This document shows positions 8,939-20,999 of a DNA stretch of 60,181 bases, piece by piece (within the stretch, counting starts at the first letter, position 1; every line of letters begins with the position of its first letter). Under the pieces are notes generated by a model that had not been told where the DNA came from, did not search any database, and saw only the letters and a program-made list of their open reading frames with translations. The position numbers were made by a program, and so were the translations under genes. Origin of the DNA: Corynebacterium sp. 13CS0277 (GTDB lineage Bacteria > Actinomycetota > Actinomycetes > Mycobacteriales > Mycobacteriaceae); NCBI RefSeq assembly GCF_002994655.1, contig NZ_PPDL01000021.1, forward strand, positions 1-60,181. The letters run 5' to 3'.

Positions 8939-9595
8939 TGTCTTCTCCTCCGCACCATCGACGGGCACCGCGCGTGGCGGCCACCCGGAGGCACCTGTGT
9001 TGTCGTCATCGCGCCCCCACATCCACCCGCGCGAAGCACGGGTCGGCGGGGCGCCCCTTCCACGTTTCGTTCTACCAGCCACGGCACAGATGCGCCGCCC
9101 ACAATTGATAGGCACCGCGGGCAGACATCGCGCACGCCGGGGCGTGGGAACACCGTGACAAAGAAGTTAGCCGACAACCCTCTCCCCTGTCGCCCACCCT
9201 CGGTGAGCGCAATCACACAGCACCCCCGGCGGCACACCCCCGCTTGCGCACTCCCACCTCTCAGCGCCAGCGCCCGGGAGGCGCGTTGCGCCTATCCCAT
9301 GACAGCGCATCCGGCACCGGCCCAACCCGGGCGGACCTGCATCAACGACGGGCAAGGAACCATTTCTCACAGCAGGTGACTCTAGGGAGGTAGACGGCAT
9401 GCCCACGCCCCCACCGGGCTGCCTTCGACAGTGCGCCCACGGCACGAGGGCGCACTCGCCCCACGCTCCCCAGACCGACCACACCGCGAACCCCCTGGGT
9501 GGAAGAGATGCACGGCTCACCCCCGGGAGGATCCCTCCGCGGTGGCGTGCGCGTGCCTGATGTCCTTAGCCCCTTGGTGACCGAAAGTTCCTGTC
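8939..9595. other. Divergent intergenic region between the HAD gene and the Rv3235-like gene
   Basis: About 650 bases with no recognised gene. It must hold the divergent promoters. The only coding candidate is a 53-codon reading frame at 9399-9560. No repeat, RNA gene or IS end was seen. Confidence 0.6.
9399..9560 (+). CDS. Possible 53-residue upstream reading frame (weak)
   Basis: ATG 9399 is preceded by AGGGAGGTAGACGGC, a strong ribosome-binding site with 8-nt spacing. The frame runs 53 codons to TGA 9558-9560, about 35 nt before the Rv3235-like gene. The predicted peptide is Pro/Arg-rich with two Cys and resembles no family I know. In DNA this GC-rich, open frames of this size are common. 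The ribosome site is the only positive evidence. It may be a leader peptide or chance. Confidence 0.2.
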   Translation: MPTPPPGCLRQCAHGTRAHSPHAPQTDHTANPLGGRDARLTPGRIPPRWRARA

Positions 9596-10801
9596 ATGAG
9601 TGATGTTGTCCACACCATCGAATCCCCTCCCGCAGCGCGAGCGACCGGCGTGCACCCCGGCGGCGCACGGCCGGCCGTCGCCCCGCAGGGCGTGGCGCTC
9701 GTTGCCCTCCCCGACGCGGCCCAGCCCCTCACACCCCCAGAGGCCGGCGCCACCCCGTCACGGGCGCTGGCGCGGGAAACCCTGCGCAGCGCCGCGTCCG
9801 CGCCCGCAGTCATCCACGGGCGGCGCGCGATGGCACCACAACCCGCCGGAGCACCTGCCGCCCCATCCCATCAACCGGAGGATGCGGCCCGGCCGCTGGC
9901 GGTGGAGGTCTCCAATGCCTCGGTGGTCTACGCACGGGCGCGGGCCATGGCAATGCACCCCTCCCGCAGCGCGGAGGCCACCTCCATCGCACGCCTGCTG
10001 CAGCAGGCCCGCACCGCGCAGCAGCCGCCCACGACCCCCGTCCCGGGGCCGCCTGTGCGCGGTGCGGAGGCTTCCCGCGGCACCCCTCCCGGGGCGGCAC
10101 CCCACGACGACGGGGAGGCAGCCGAGGCGGTCACCGGCGCCGCGCCACTGCGGGCGCCCGACCCACCCCCGCTGTTCCCCACCACGTTCGCCCGCATGCC
10201 GGGCTGCCACACCCTCCAAGTGCTCACCCCGGCCCCGCACCAGGACGCCAGCGCGCCTGACCTGAATGCCGGGCAGGACGCGGCCGTCCATGGCCTGGCA
10301 GCGGTGGGGTTGGGCCTGCCGGGCACCCTCGCCGCCGACATGGATACCCACTCCACGGTGGCCAGCCTCGTCGAGCACGCTCTCGCCGTCGCCCACGGGC
10401 AACGCCCCCTGCGTGACGTGATGACGCCGGAATACTCCCCACAGGTGCGGGTGGAGTGCCGCAACCGGCGGGTCGCCACCGGGCGGGCGGTCGTCGTTCT
10501 GGGGGAACTGCGGGTGCTGCACCGGCCCCGCTGGCACTTCGCCACCCCCGCAGCGCGCCTCCGGGTGCGCTACTTAAAGGCCCGGGAGGACGCCCTTCGC
10601 GTCGCCTACGATCCGCCCTCGCCGACGGCTGCGGACTTGGCGCGCGAGTACGCCACCGATGCGGCGGGTACCCGCGCAGGCCTGCAGGTGGAGTTCAATG
10701 GCACGTTCCGCGCCCGCGGCGCCAAGGGGCTGCTCACGGGCATGTGCGTGCACACCACGAAAGGCTGGCAGCTGTTGCACCTGCGACTGTCCGGTTCCTG
10801 A
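9596..10801 (+). CDS. Rv3235 family protein (DUF6459-like C-terminal domain)
   Basis: A 401-residue protein. The first roughly 280 residues are Ala/Pro/Arg-rich, low-complexity and probably disordered. The last roughly 120 form a compact domain with V-R-V-E-C-R-N-R-R-V, R-P-R-W-H-F-A-T, F-N-G-T-F-R-A-R-G and a terminal W-Q-L-L-H-L-R. This domain is the Rv3235 family, which lies beside secA across mycolic-acid bacteria. No signal peptide or membrane segment is seen. Function is unknown; the fixed position next to secA hints at a link to export but does not prove it. It is convergent with secA across a strong hairpin. Confidence 0.75.
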   Translation: MSDVVHTIESPPAARATGVHPGGARPAVAPQGVALVALPDAAQPLTPPEAGATPSRALARETLRSAASAPAVIHGRRAMAPQPAGAPAAPSHQPEDAARPLAVEVSNASVVYARARAMAMHPSRSAEATSIARLLQQARTAQQPPTTPVPGPPVRGAEASRGTPPGAAPHDDGEAAEAVTGAAPLRAPDPPPLFPTTFARMPGCHTLQVLTPAPHQDASAPDLNAGQDAAVHGLAAVGLGLPGTLAADMDTHSTVASLVEHALAVAHGQRPLRDVMTPEYSPQVRVECRNRRVATGRAVVVLGELRVLHRPRWHFATPAARLRVRYLKAREDALRVAYDPPSPTAADLAREYATDAAGTRAGLQVEFNGTFRARGAKGLLTGMCVHTTKGWQLLHLRLSGS

Positions 10802-10847
10802 GCCGCCCGGTGGCGCACATGCCGGTGTGGGGCCGTACAAACGCCGC

Positions 10848-10878
10848 ATGCCCCGCCAGGTGTCTCCTGGCGGGGCAT
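10848..10878. terminator. Bidirectional hairpin between the Rv3235-like gene and secA
   Basis: A perfect 13-bp stem, ATGCCCCGCCAGG and its complement, with loop TGTCT (10861-10865). It lies midway between two convergent genes. No T-run follows on either side. Confidence 0.75.
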
Positions 10879-10929
10879 GGACGAACAGGCAGGCGCCAGA
10901 GGTGGCGGCGCGTGCGCTGCGAAAAGGGT

Positions 10930-13560
<2,631 letters not shown>

Positions 13561-14278
13561 AGGCAATAATCCTTCAATGTCAGTTCACTCGGCACGTCTC
13601 GGCCGCGCCCGAATCACTCATCTGCCACAGCACGCACCGTCCAGGGTGATACGCACCCGGGTGGTGCTGAAGCAGGCGAGAACAACGTGTACTCAAATAT
13701 TTTTGTCATCCGACGACTCCCGCCCGCGGTGAGCAATCCCACGCGCACCGGGCAGGCCCGCCACCGCACCACCTCGGCAGTGTCGACACGTCCGAGGAAA
13801 AGTCTAAGAAGAACCTTAAGGAAGCGGTGGGGTGGCACAGCACCCGGGTGTCGCGCGTGGCGTGCGCTTTTGGGGCGCACGTGCGGCGGCACGCGGGCGG
13901 AGTCAGTCTAAGTCGGGACTATTCTACGCGTCTTGAAACGCATCTGATGAATGCAGGGGCACTCGGTGGGCGCTGCTGCCACCCCACAGCACCCCGGCAG
14001 ACCCGCGGCGCGCACCCGTTGGGGCGAACCTGCGCACATGCGCGCACCCGCCCGGGACGCTGCACGTGTGACGGCGTCGATCCCGGGCGGGCGCGAAAAA
14101 AGAAAGGGCGAAGAAGAGAAAGAGGGGAAACGTCTGGAATAACGTCGCCGCTGTGGGGCGGGACGAGCGGGGCAACGCATTCGACCCTGGAGTGCTCGTC
14201 CCGTGCACACCGCACGCGAACCCACAGCGCAGGTGTCGTGCGTAGCGGCTCGTGTCAGGCAGCGTCAGCTACCTGGGG
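13561..14278. other. Long intergenic region upstream of secA
   Basis: About 720 bases without a recognisable gene. On the minus strand a -10-like TAGAAT lies at 13921-13926, which would give secA a leader of about 350 nt. An AT-rich patch occurs at 13692-13708. A near-pure pyrimidine tract (minus sense) is at 14095-14130. Reading frames across the tract exist only because it has few purines. Confidence 0.5.
14095..14130 (-). promoter_or_regulatory. Pyrimidine-rich tract between hpf and secA
   Basis: In the minus-strand sense 35 of 36 bases are pyrimidines. It lies about 150 nt after the hpf stop and 535 nt before secA, so it may lie in the hpf 3' region or in a long secA leader. It contains a CTTCTTCG element also seen in the pmm tract. 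Confidence 0.4.
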
Positions 14279-14920
14279 TTACTCGCTCTCGGCGAGAACG
14301 ATGAGACCGTAGTCGTACGCGTGGCGGCGGTAGACAACGCTCGGGCGGCCGGTCTCCTCATCGACGAAGAGGTAGAAGTCGTGGCCCACGAGCTCCATCT
14401 CCGACAGGGCGTCATCGACGCTCATCGGGGTGGCGGGGTGCTCCTTGGTGCGCACGATCTGGCCGGGCTGAACATCGTCGACGGTGTCGGCGTAAGGATC
14501 AACAGCTTCCTGCTCAGCCTTCGCGTTCGCGGCAGCAGCCTCGGCGGCGAGCTCCACGGCGACCTGGTCCATCGGCTTCGGGGTGCGGTGGCCAGAGCGG
14601 CTGATCTTGCGGCGGGCCTTCACCTTCCGCAGGGAGCGCTCCATGCGGCTCAGCGCGGTCTCCAGAGCCGCGTAGAAGGAATCTTCCTTCGCCTCGGCGC
14701 GGGCGATGTGGCCCTTGCCGGTCGCGGTGATCTGGATCTTGTCGGAGGAGTCAGCACGGCGCGGGTTGGGCTCGTGCTGCAGCTCGACGTGGAAGAAGGT
14801 GAGGGTCGGGTCGAGGCGGGCGATCTTCGCGAGCTTCGTCTGCACGCGCTCAGCGAAGTGGTCGGGCACCTCCACGTTGCGTCCGGTGATGTTGACCTTG
14901 ATGTCAGCAGGGGTCGTCAC
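14279..14920 (-). CDS. hpf: Ribosome hibernation-promoting factor, long form
   Basis: A 213-residue protein. The N-terminal S30AE/HPF domain (about residues 1-105) begins I-K-V-N-I-T-G-R-N-V-E-V. A charged linker follows, then the C-terminal dimerisation domain (about 150-213) with M-S-V-D-D-A and F-Y-L-F-V-D-E-E-T. Long HPF proteins pair 70S ribosomes into 100S dimers in stationary phase. The ATG at 14920 follows GGGAGGT. It lies between comF and secA, as Rv3241c does. The upstream region is AT-rich with an A7T6 palindrome, which may carry its promoter. Confidence 0.95.
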   Translation of the reverse strand: MTTPADIKVNITGRNVEVPDHFAERVQTKLAKIARLDPTLTFFHVELQHEPNPRRADSSDKIQITATGKGHIARAEAKEDSFYAALETALSRMERSLRKVKARRKISRSGHRTPKPMDQVAVELAAEAAAANAKAEQEAVDPYADTVDDVQPGQIVRTKEHPATPMSVDDALSEMELVGHDFYLFVDEETGRPSVVYRRHAYDYGLIVLAESE

Positions 14921-15323
14921 GTGACTTACCTCCCGGTACGGGCCACCGCGCGGTAGTGAGTGGGATTACTAACCCCGCAGGCGGTGACGGGAATTACTAC
15001 ACCCTTAGAGTACCTCTGGTCATAACCATCGCGCCGAGCGGTATGGCGTATTTTTTCCATCGCCCCAGCGTGGAGGGTGAAAAAAATTTTTTACCCCCAC
15101 CGCCCCCGCGCAGCGTTCCCCCAGGTCGCATTCGGACCACCCGATGCCCCCGTGTCGCCGAAGCGCTCAGACCACCACTCATCCACCGCTCACACCCCGC
15201 CCACACAGCCGCCGCACGACCGCTCAACCCACCCCACGCACCACCCGCAGGACCACTGAGCGCACTCGGCGCACTCGGCGCACTCGGCGCATGCCGCGTG
15301 CGCCCCGCTCCCCCACTGCCCAC
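14921..15323. other. Intergenic region between comF and hpf
   Basis: About 400 bases holding the hpf promoter region. Notable elements are the A7T6 core flanked by GGGT and ACCC at 15076-15095 and three tandem 9-bp repeats at 15261-15291. No gene was recognised. Confidence 0.6.
15261..15291. repeat. Three tandem copies of a 9-bp unit
   Basis: The unit CGCACTCGG repeats exactly three times (15261-15287), followed by CGCA. It lies 32 nt downstream of comF and 340 nt upstream of hpf. Possible protein-binding array or slippage tract. Confidence 0.8.
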
Positions 15324-16190
15324 TCACGTGGAGGCCAGCACGACCGCACCGACCACCTGCACCCCGGCGGCGAGCAGCCGCCCGCAGCTCAGCCGCAGGG
15401 TGGCCCCGGTGGTGGCGACGTCGTCGAAGAGCAGCACGGGCGTGTCGTGGGGCAAGTTGTCGCCGATCCGCAGGTGGCTGCTCAGGTTGTCGACGCGGGC
15501 CGCCATGCTCAGGCCGACGGAGTCGGCGGCCGCGTCATCCAGCCACAGGCAGGGGTGGACCCGCAGCCCTGCCGCCCGCGCCCAGGCGGTGACGTGGTCT
15601 TCGCCGCGGGCGCGCGCCGCGGCCGGCCGGGTGGGTGCCGGCACCACCACGTAGTCGGTGGTCTCAGGCAGTTCACCCCGCGCGGCCAGGTACTCCAGCC
15701 CGGCGCGCAGGATGCTGCCCACCTGCGGGTGGAGGTCGTGGCGCCCGTGGTCTTTGGCGGCGAGGATGACTCCCCGGTGGGGGCCGGCGTAGGCGCCGAA
15801 GGACCACACGGGGACGAGTGTGTCGAGGCGGGGGTAGACGCGCCCGGGTGGGAGGCTGAGTCGGCGGCGGCAGACTGCACAGAGCCGCAGTCCGGGGACA
15901 CCGCAGCCGGCGCAGTCACGGGGCAGGAGGATGTCGAGGAAGTGCGTGGGTTCCTCGAGCGGCCGGGCGGGCGCCGGGGTGTGGGCCTGCGGCTGGGTGC
16001 GCGGGTGGGTCTCCATGCTGCTGCGGGTGACGTGGTGGAGTCTGTCACCGCCGCCGCGGATCCAGCCGACCGCCTGCCAGGCGTGCAGGCGCGTGCGTGC
16101 GCGGAGCGCCTGCACGAGGCCCCGGCCGCGGCGGGGTGTGTGCCCGCCCGCGTGCACCGGGCGTGGGGGTGGTGGGGGCTGTGTCCTCAT
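15324..16190 (-). CDS. comF: ComF-family phosphoribosyltransferase-like protein
   Basis: A 288-residue reading frame. The conserved part begins with L-D-I-L-L-P-R-D-C-A-G-C and a second C-A-V-C, a zinc knuckle typical of ComF. It ends with the PRPP-loop-like V-L-L-F-D-D-V-A-T-T-G-A-T. In competent bacteria ComF acts in DNA uptake; in Actinobacteria (Rv3242c) its role is unproven. The start is uncertain. ATG 16190 has only a weak ribosome site and ATG 16016 has none. Codons between them look coding, so the longer form is given. It follows lpqB on the same strand after 163 nt. Confidence 0.8.
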   Translation of the reverse strand: MRTQPPPPPRPVHAGGHTPRRGRGLVQALRARTRLHAWQAVGWIRGGGDRLHHVTRSSMETHPRTQPQAHTPAPARPLEEPTHFLDILLPRDCAGCGVPGLRLCAVCRRRLSLPPGRVYPRLDTLVPVWSFGAYAGPHRGVILAAKDHGRHDLHPQVGSILRAGLEYLAARGELPETTDYVVVPAPTRPAAARARGEDHVTAWARAAGLRVHPCLWLDDAAADSVGLSMAARVDNLSSHLRIGDNLPHDTPVLLFDDVATTGATLRLSCGRLLAAGVQVVGAVVLAST

Positions 16191-16353
16191 GCGCCCCAGT
16201 CAAGCCCGGGGAGTACCGGCCGCGCACGCCCCTGCGGGGTGGGCCTGTGGAGAACTCCCCTGGTGCGCGTCCGGGTGTGGATACCCCGCCGCGTGCGGCG
16301 CGAGCCCCTGCACGGCCCGGCTCCCGCGTGGGCGCGAGCGCGCCGCAGGGCGG

Positions 16354-18132
16354 TTAGGAGCCGACGATGAGGTAGCCGCCGCTGCCCACGAGGGCCGGGA
16401 CTTCCCGCCAGAAGGCGGTGGCGCCGGCGTTGACGGGCAGCTGCAGGGTGGCGCGAGCGTCGGTGAGGTACAGCATCGTCGCGCTGGTGGCGACTTCCAC
16501 GACGGGGGCGGTGATGTTGCCGCTGGGCAGGGGGGTGGCCCCGGAGCCGTCGGGTTCCACCCGCCACACGGGGGAGTCCGGGTCGCTGGTGCCGACGATG
16601 AGGGAGCCGTCGCGCATCCAGTCGAGGGAGATGGCGGTGTTACCGATGGCGGGGGCTGCGGGGATCACGTTGACGATGCGGCGTTCCCCCGGTCCGGGGC
16701 GGGCGACGGTGCCGAGGTAGACCACCCCGTCGCGGATCATGGCGGCGCGCACCCCGGTGGGGCTGAGCATGAGGTCGCTGATCGGTGTGTCCGCCATCGG
16801 GTCGTCGTCGAGGTCGGGCATCTCAACAGCCTGTTGGGTCATGTCGCCGGTGGCGGTGGAGCGGGCGATACGCACGACGTCCCTGCCGTCGGCGACGGTC
16901 CACAGGGCGGTGCCGCCGTATTCGAAGGACGGCCGGGTGAGGGTGGCGCCGTCCATGACGACGCTGGGGGCGCCGTCGGTGGGGCCGACGAGCAGCTCGA
17001 AGCGGTCGCCCTCCTCACCGGATCCGGGCTCGAGTGCCACGGCGGCCGCCAGGGGCTGCTCCCCGGACACGCTCACCGCGGCGGAGGTGAGCATGCCGGT
17101 CGTGAAGGTGGAGTCCACCGTGTTCAGCGGCAGGATGCGGTCCCCCTCCAGTTTGAACAGGTTGCCATCGAGGAGGGTGTAGAGGGGCGCGACGGCCGCC
17201 TGCGGGGCCGACGGGTTGTATTCGGCAACGTCGTCGACGTCCATGTCGACGTGGTCGGGGTCGATGGGCGCCCCGTCGAGCTCAATGCGGTAGGGGCCGG
17301 TGATCCCACCCTTCGCGAGCGTCCAGATGACCTGGGCGGCGAACTTGTGCCGATCGTCCGGCTTGAGATCGTTGAACCCGGTGAACATGTAGGCGCCGTC
17401 ACTGATGCCGGTGAACGTGCCCCCGGGCGGCACGACCGTCTCCACCCCGGGTCCCAATAGCCCCGTCGGGCCCTCCATGAGCAGGGAGATCAGTGCGGTG
17501 TCGAGCTGCGGCTGGCGGGTGTACACCCACCGGCGGTCCCGGACGAGGAACCTGCCGGTGGAGTCGAAGAAGAACAGGTTCTGGGGGCTGAAATTGTTCT
17601 GCAGTTCCGTGCGCTCCAACAGCACCCCCTGCGGGAGGGCGTCGATACGCCACTGGCCGTCAACTTTCACCATATCGATGGTGGCCTCCAGCTCCCCTTC
17701 GGCGGGCCGGTACGCGCCACCGGTGCCCAGGCTGCCCACCACGCTGCCGCGGGCGGTGAACGTCACCCGGTTGTTGCCGCGCATCGCAGTGGTGGTGATG
17801 TCGATGCGGTCGACGATCGTCGCCCCATCGCCGTCATTCCACGCCTCCGCCATCGCCTGGGTGAGGTAGGCGCGGGCCGCCTGGTGGGAACCCGTCGGCC
17901 GGCCCAGTGCCGCGAAGAAGGACCGCAGCAGCAGGTCGGGTTCCTGGCCATCGATCGGGCCGGCATTGTCTTCCTCCGTCGGCACGGCCGGCTCCCAGGA
18001 GCGCAGCACCTGGGGACTACCGTCACCCGGCAGGGAGGTGCACGCGGTGAGCACACCACCCCCGGCGAGCATGCCCGCCACCATCACCCACGTTGCGACC
18101 TTGCCGGGTCGGGTTCGCCAGCGTGTGTGCAT
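16354..18132 (-). CDS. lpqB: Lipoprotein LpqB, modulator of the MtrAB system
   Basis: A 592-residue lipoprotein. The signal peptide ends in the lipobox V-L-T-A-C near residue 31. A GerMN-type domain follows, then a beta-propeller-like C-terminal half. In mycobacteria LpqB binds the sensor MtrB and affects MtrA phosphorylation and cell-wall integrity. The ATG overlaps the mtrB stop as TAATG, so translation is probably coupled. This is the third gene of the mtrA-mtrB-lpqB set. Confidence 0.96.
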   Translation of the reverse strand: MHTRWRTRPGKVATWVMVAGMLAGGGVLTACTSLPGDGSPQVLRSWEPAVPTEEDNAGPIDGQEPDLLLRSFFAALGRPTGSHQAARAYLTQAMAEAWNDGDGATIVDRIDITTTAMRGNNRVTFTARGSVVGSLGTGGAYRPAEGELEATIDMVKVDGQWRIDALPQGVLLERTELQNNFSPQNLFFFDSTGRFLVRDRRWVYTRQPQLDTALISLLMEGPTGLLGPGVETVVPPGGTFTGISDGAYMFTGFNDLKPDDRHKFAAQVIWTLAKGGITGPYRIELDGAPIDPDHVDMDVDDVAEYNPSAPQAAVAPLYTLLDGNLFKLEGDRILPLNTVDSTFTTGMLTSAAVSVSGEQPLAAAVALEPGSGEEGDRFELLVGPTDGAPSVVMDGATLTRPSFEYGGTALWTVADGRDVVRIARSTATGDMTQQAVEMPDLDDDPMADTPISDLMLSPTGVRAAMIRDGVVYLGTVARPGPGERRIVNVIPAAPAIGNTAISLDWMRDGSLIVGTSDPDSPVWRVEPDGSGATPLPSGNITAPVVEVATSATMLYLTDARATLQLPVNAGATAFWREVPALVGSGGYLIVGS

Positions 18133-20840
18133 TAGTGCTCCTCCTGCGTCGCATCGTCGATGCCGGCGGCATCCTCGTTCGTGTCCTTCCCAGCCTGCGG
18201 CTGAGGGTCCTCGCCTGCCGCGCCAGTGCTCACCTCGGCGGGAGTATCCTCCCAGTCGTCGCCGAGAGCATCCAACAAAGCGTCGGTGATTTCCTCCTCC
18301 GCGAACTCGTGGAAGTCATCCACCCCTGCCAAAGGATCCGACCCACCAGCAGCCGCAGGCGCCGCAGGGGTCGCCGCCGCGGCGGGCACCTCAGCCGCGT
18401 CGGCCGCATCGGCCGGCACATCAGCCTGCGGGCGTTGCGCCCGGAAACTCCCCGTCGGGGTCGGCCCCGTCCGCGCCACGAAATCACTCAACGAGCGGCT
18501 CGCCCCACCGGCGGTCGGGTGCTCCGCAAAATACTCGGCGACGAGCGCCGCCTGCTGCTCCGCAGGGCTGAGCGACTCCACCCCCTCAGCACCACCGGTA
18601 GCCACAGCACCAGCATCATCGGCGGCACCGATCTCGGCACCCGGCACCGTCGGCGGAATATAGGCCCCCGCCAACGCCGCCGCCGACGCCACCACATGAT
18701 CCGCCCAGTCGTCCTCCACCGGCTCCGGGGGCAACAACTCCAGCGGCGAGGTCATAAAGTACTCCCCCGGGGTACGGGGAATCGTCAACCGGAACACACT
18801 ACCCACCCCCGGCGTCCCCGCCGCGTCAAGAACGCCGCCGTGCAACACCGCATCCTCGTGGGAAATCGCCAACCCCAGGCCCGTGCCGCCCGAGTGCCGC
18901 ACCCGCGAGGGATCCGCCCGCCAGAAACGGTTAAACACCAAATCCTCCTGGCCCGGCTTCAACCCCACACCATGATCCGTGACCGTGATCGCGATCGCCT
19001 CCTCGTTCGCGGCGAACAACACCTCCACGGGACGGGACTCGGAGTGGTCAATCGCGTTCGCCAACAGGTTGCGCAAAATACGCTCAATACGGCGGGAATC
19101 AATGGTGGCGTACACCGGCTCATCCGGCAGATCGAACAACACCGGCACCCCCAACTCCGCCGCCAAATGCTGGGTTTGCTGCCACGCCGAGGACACCACG
19201 GCACGCACATCCACGCGCTCCTCCGCCAAATCCGCCATACCGGCGTCGTGGCGGGAGATCTCCAACAGGTCCGCCAGCAGCGACTCGAAGCGGTCGAGCT
19301 CGCGCACCATGAGCTCGGCGGCGCGCCGGGTCACCGGGTCGAGGTCGTCTTTTTGGTCGGAGATCATGTCGGCCGCCATCCGCACCGTCGTCAGCGGGGT
19401 GCGCAGCTCGTGGGACACATCGGAGGTGAACTGGCGCTGCAGGTCGCCGTACTCCTCCAGTTGGCGGATCTGCTTCGACAGCGACTCGGCCATGGCGTTG
19501 AAGGATTCCGCCAGGCGCGCCATCTCATCTTCCCCGTCGACGAGCATGCGTTCCCGCAGATGCCCGCCGGCGAAACGTTCCGCGATGCGGGCCGCCGACC
19601 GCAGCGGGCCGGTCACCTGCTTGGTGGACAGCCAGGCGATGACGACGAGCAGCAGCACGAGCACCAATCCGCCCGCGGTGAGCAGCCCCCTGGTGAGCGC
19701 CATCGTGGCTTCCTCATTGTCGAGGGGGAAGACCAAAAACAGCTCCAGGTTGGAGATGTCGGAATCGGTCGGGGTGCCAATGATGAGCGCCTTGTAGTGG
19801 GTGTTATCCGCCCGGGTGACGGTGGTGTACTGGTAGGAGATGTAGCGCCGGTCGACGAACTGCAGCAGTTGCTCGGGGATGACGTAGCCCTCCGGGGAGG
19901 TCGTCGCCGCCCCGTCAGCGGTGCGCACCACGAGGACCGGCTCAAACACGGCCGCCGTGTCGCTGGTGGCCTGCGAGCGGCTCGTCAGTGCTGCGCGCGC
20001 CGAGTTGAGGCGCACCTGCACCGAGTTCGAGGTATCGGTGGCGGCGACCTGGGCTTCGACGATGACGCGGGCGCGGTCGATTTCCTGGGAGGCGAACGCC
20101 AACTTCGAGTCGACGAGACGCTGGGCGACGACACTGATCATCACGAACCCCAGCACCATGATGACCGTGACGGATGCCGCCGCGATGGAGCCAATGACCT
20201 TGACCTGGAGGGAGGTGCGCCACGCTTCCGCGGCGCGCTGCCACAGCCCGCTGGTGGCGCGCACCAGCCAGTCCCACATCCGGCCCACCGGCGCCAGCAC
20301 CCCACCGGGGGCGAAGACGGCCGGCCGGGTGGGCGGCACCCCGTCGACGACGATGTCGACGGTGTCGGTATCCCCGACCGGGCTGCCGAGGATCACCCCG
20401 GGCCCGTCGGTCACACTGCGGGTGGGCAGCACCACCGTCGGCGCATCCGCACCGGCGGGCAACGCGTCCGCGCTGGCCATCTCCGTGCCCGACGCATCCG
20501 CCGCGGGGGCGGCCGCGAGGGCGGCCGCCGACTGCGCGGCTGTATCAGGGGTCTGCGCGGGGCTGAGCCACCGCGCCCGGGCCCGGCGCGCCACCGCGCC
20601 TGCCCGCCCGCGCCGAATATGCACCGAGGGTTTCGCCGCCAGGAACCCGGGCTCCGCCTCAAGCGGGGTGGGCTCCGGGGAGCTCTCCTCCCCTATCGGG
20701 GTGGGTGTGGGCGTGCCGCCGGGGGCAGCCCCGCCGCCGCGGGTGGTGTCCCCCTCGTGGGGCTGGTCCTGGTCCGGGGTGGGCGTGCCGTCGTGTGTTG
20801 CCACCGTGTTGTCACCACTTTCATTCCATCCGTCACGCAC
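18132..20840 (-). CDS. mtrB: Sensor histidine kinase MtrB with long terminal extensions
   Basis: A 902-residue membrane kinase. Two membrane segments (about 213-237 and 385-403) flank an extracytoplasmic domain. HAMP, the H-box S-H-E-L-R-T-P with His476, and ATP-site motifs N-L-L-A-N-A-I-D-H-S, D-H-G-V-G-L and G-G-T-G-L-G-L-A-I follow. With MtrA it controls peptidoglycan hydrolases and osmotic response. MtrB elsewhere is about 500-570 residues. Here a Pro/Ala-rich stretch of about 190 residues precedes the first helix, and an acidic tail of about 200 follows the kinase core. GTG 20840 has no clear ribosome site; ATG 20279, just before the first helix, is an alternative that would remove the N-terminal extension. 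Confidence 0.93.
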   Translation of the reverse strand: MRDGWNESGDNTVATHDGTPTPDQDQPHEGDTTRGGGAAPGGTPTPTPIGEESSPEPTPLEAEPGFLAAKPSVHIRRGRAGAVARRARARWLSPAQTPDTAAQSAAALAAAPAADASGTEMASADALPAGADAPTVVLPTRSVTDGPGVILGSPVGDTDTVDIVVDGVPPTRPAVFAPGGVLAPVGRMWDWLVRATSGLWQRAAEAWRTSLQVKVIGSIAAASVTVIMVLGFVMISVVAQRLVDSKLAFASQEIDRARVIVEAQVAATDTSNSVQVRLNSARAALTSRSQATSDTAAVFEPVLVVRTADGAATTSPEGYVIPEQLLQFVDRRYISYQYTTVTRADNTHYKALIIGTPTDSDISNLELFLVFPLDNEEATMALTRGLLTAGGLVLVLLLVVIAWLSTKQVTGPLRSAARIAERFAGGHLRERMLVDGEDEMARLAESFNAMAESLSKQIRQLEEYGDLQRQFTSDVSHELRTPLTTVRMAADMISDQKDDLDPVTRRAAELMVRELDRFESLLADLLEISRHDAGMADLAEERVDVRAVVSSAWQQTQHLAAELGVPVLFDLPDEPVYATIDSRRIERILRNLLANAIDHSESRPVEVLFAANEEAIAITVTDHGVGLKPGQEDLVFNRFWRADPSRVRHSGGTGLGLAISHEDAVLHGGVLDAAGTPGVGSVFRLTIPRTPGEYFMTSPLELLPPEPVEDDWADHVVASAAALAGAYIPPTVPGAEIGAADDAGAVATGGAEGVESLSPAEQQAALVAEYFAEHPTAGGASRSLSDFVARTGPTPTGSFRAQRPQADVPADAADAAEVPAAAATPAAPAAAGGSDPLAGVDDFHEFAEEEITDALLDALGDDWEDTPAEVSTGAAGEDPQPQAGKDTNEDAAGIDDATQEEH

Positions 20841-20999
20841 CTGCGGCGTGCGGGCCCGCGCCGGGGTGACGTGTCACCACACCCCGCGTGCGACACCTCC
20901 TGCCCGTGGGGTGTGCGTGCTGCCCGTGGCGCGCCGCATGCGAAGTCCGCGGCGGCGGGGCACTGGGCGCGCGCCGCAGGGTTGGCCGTGGAGGGGTTG

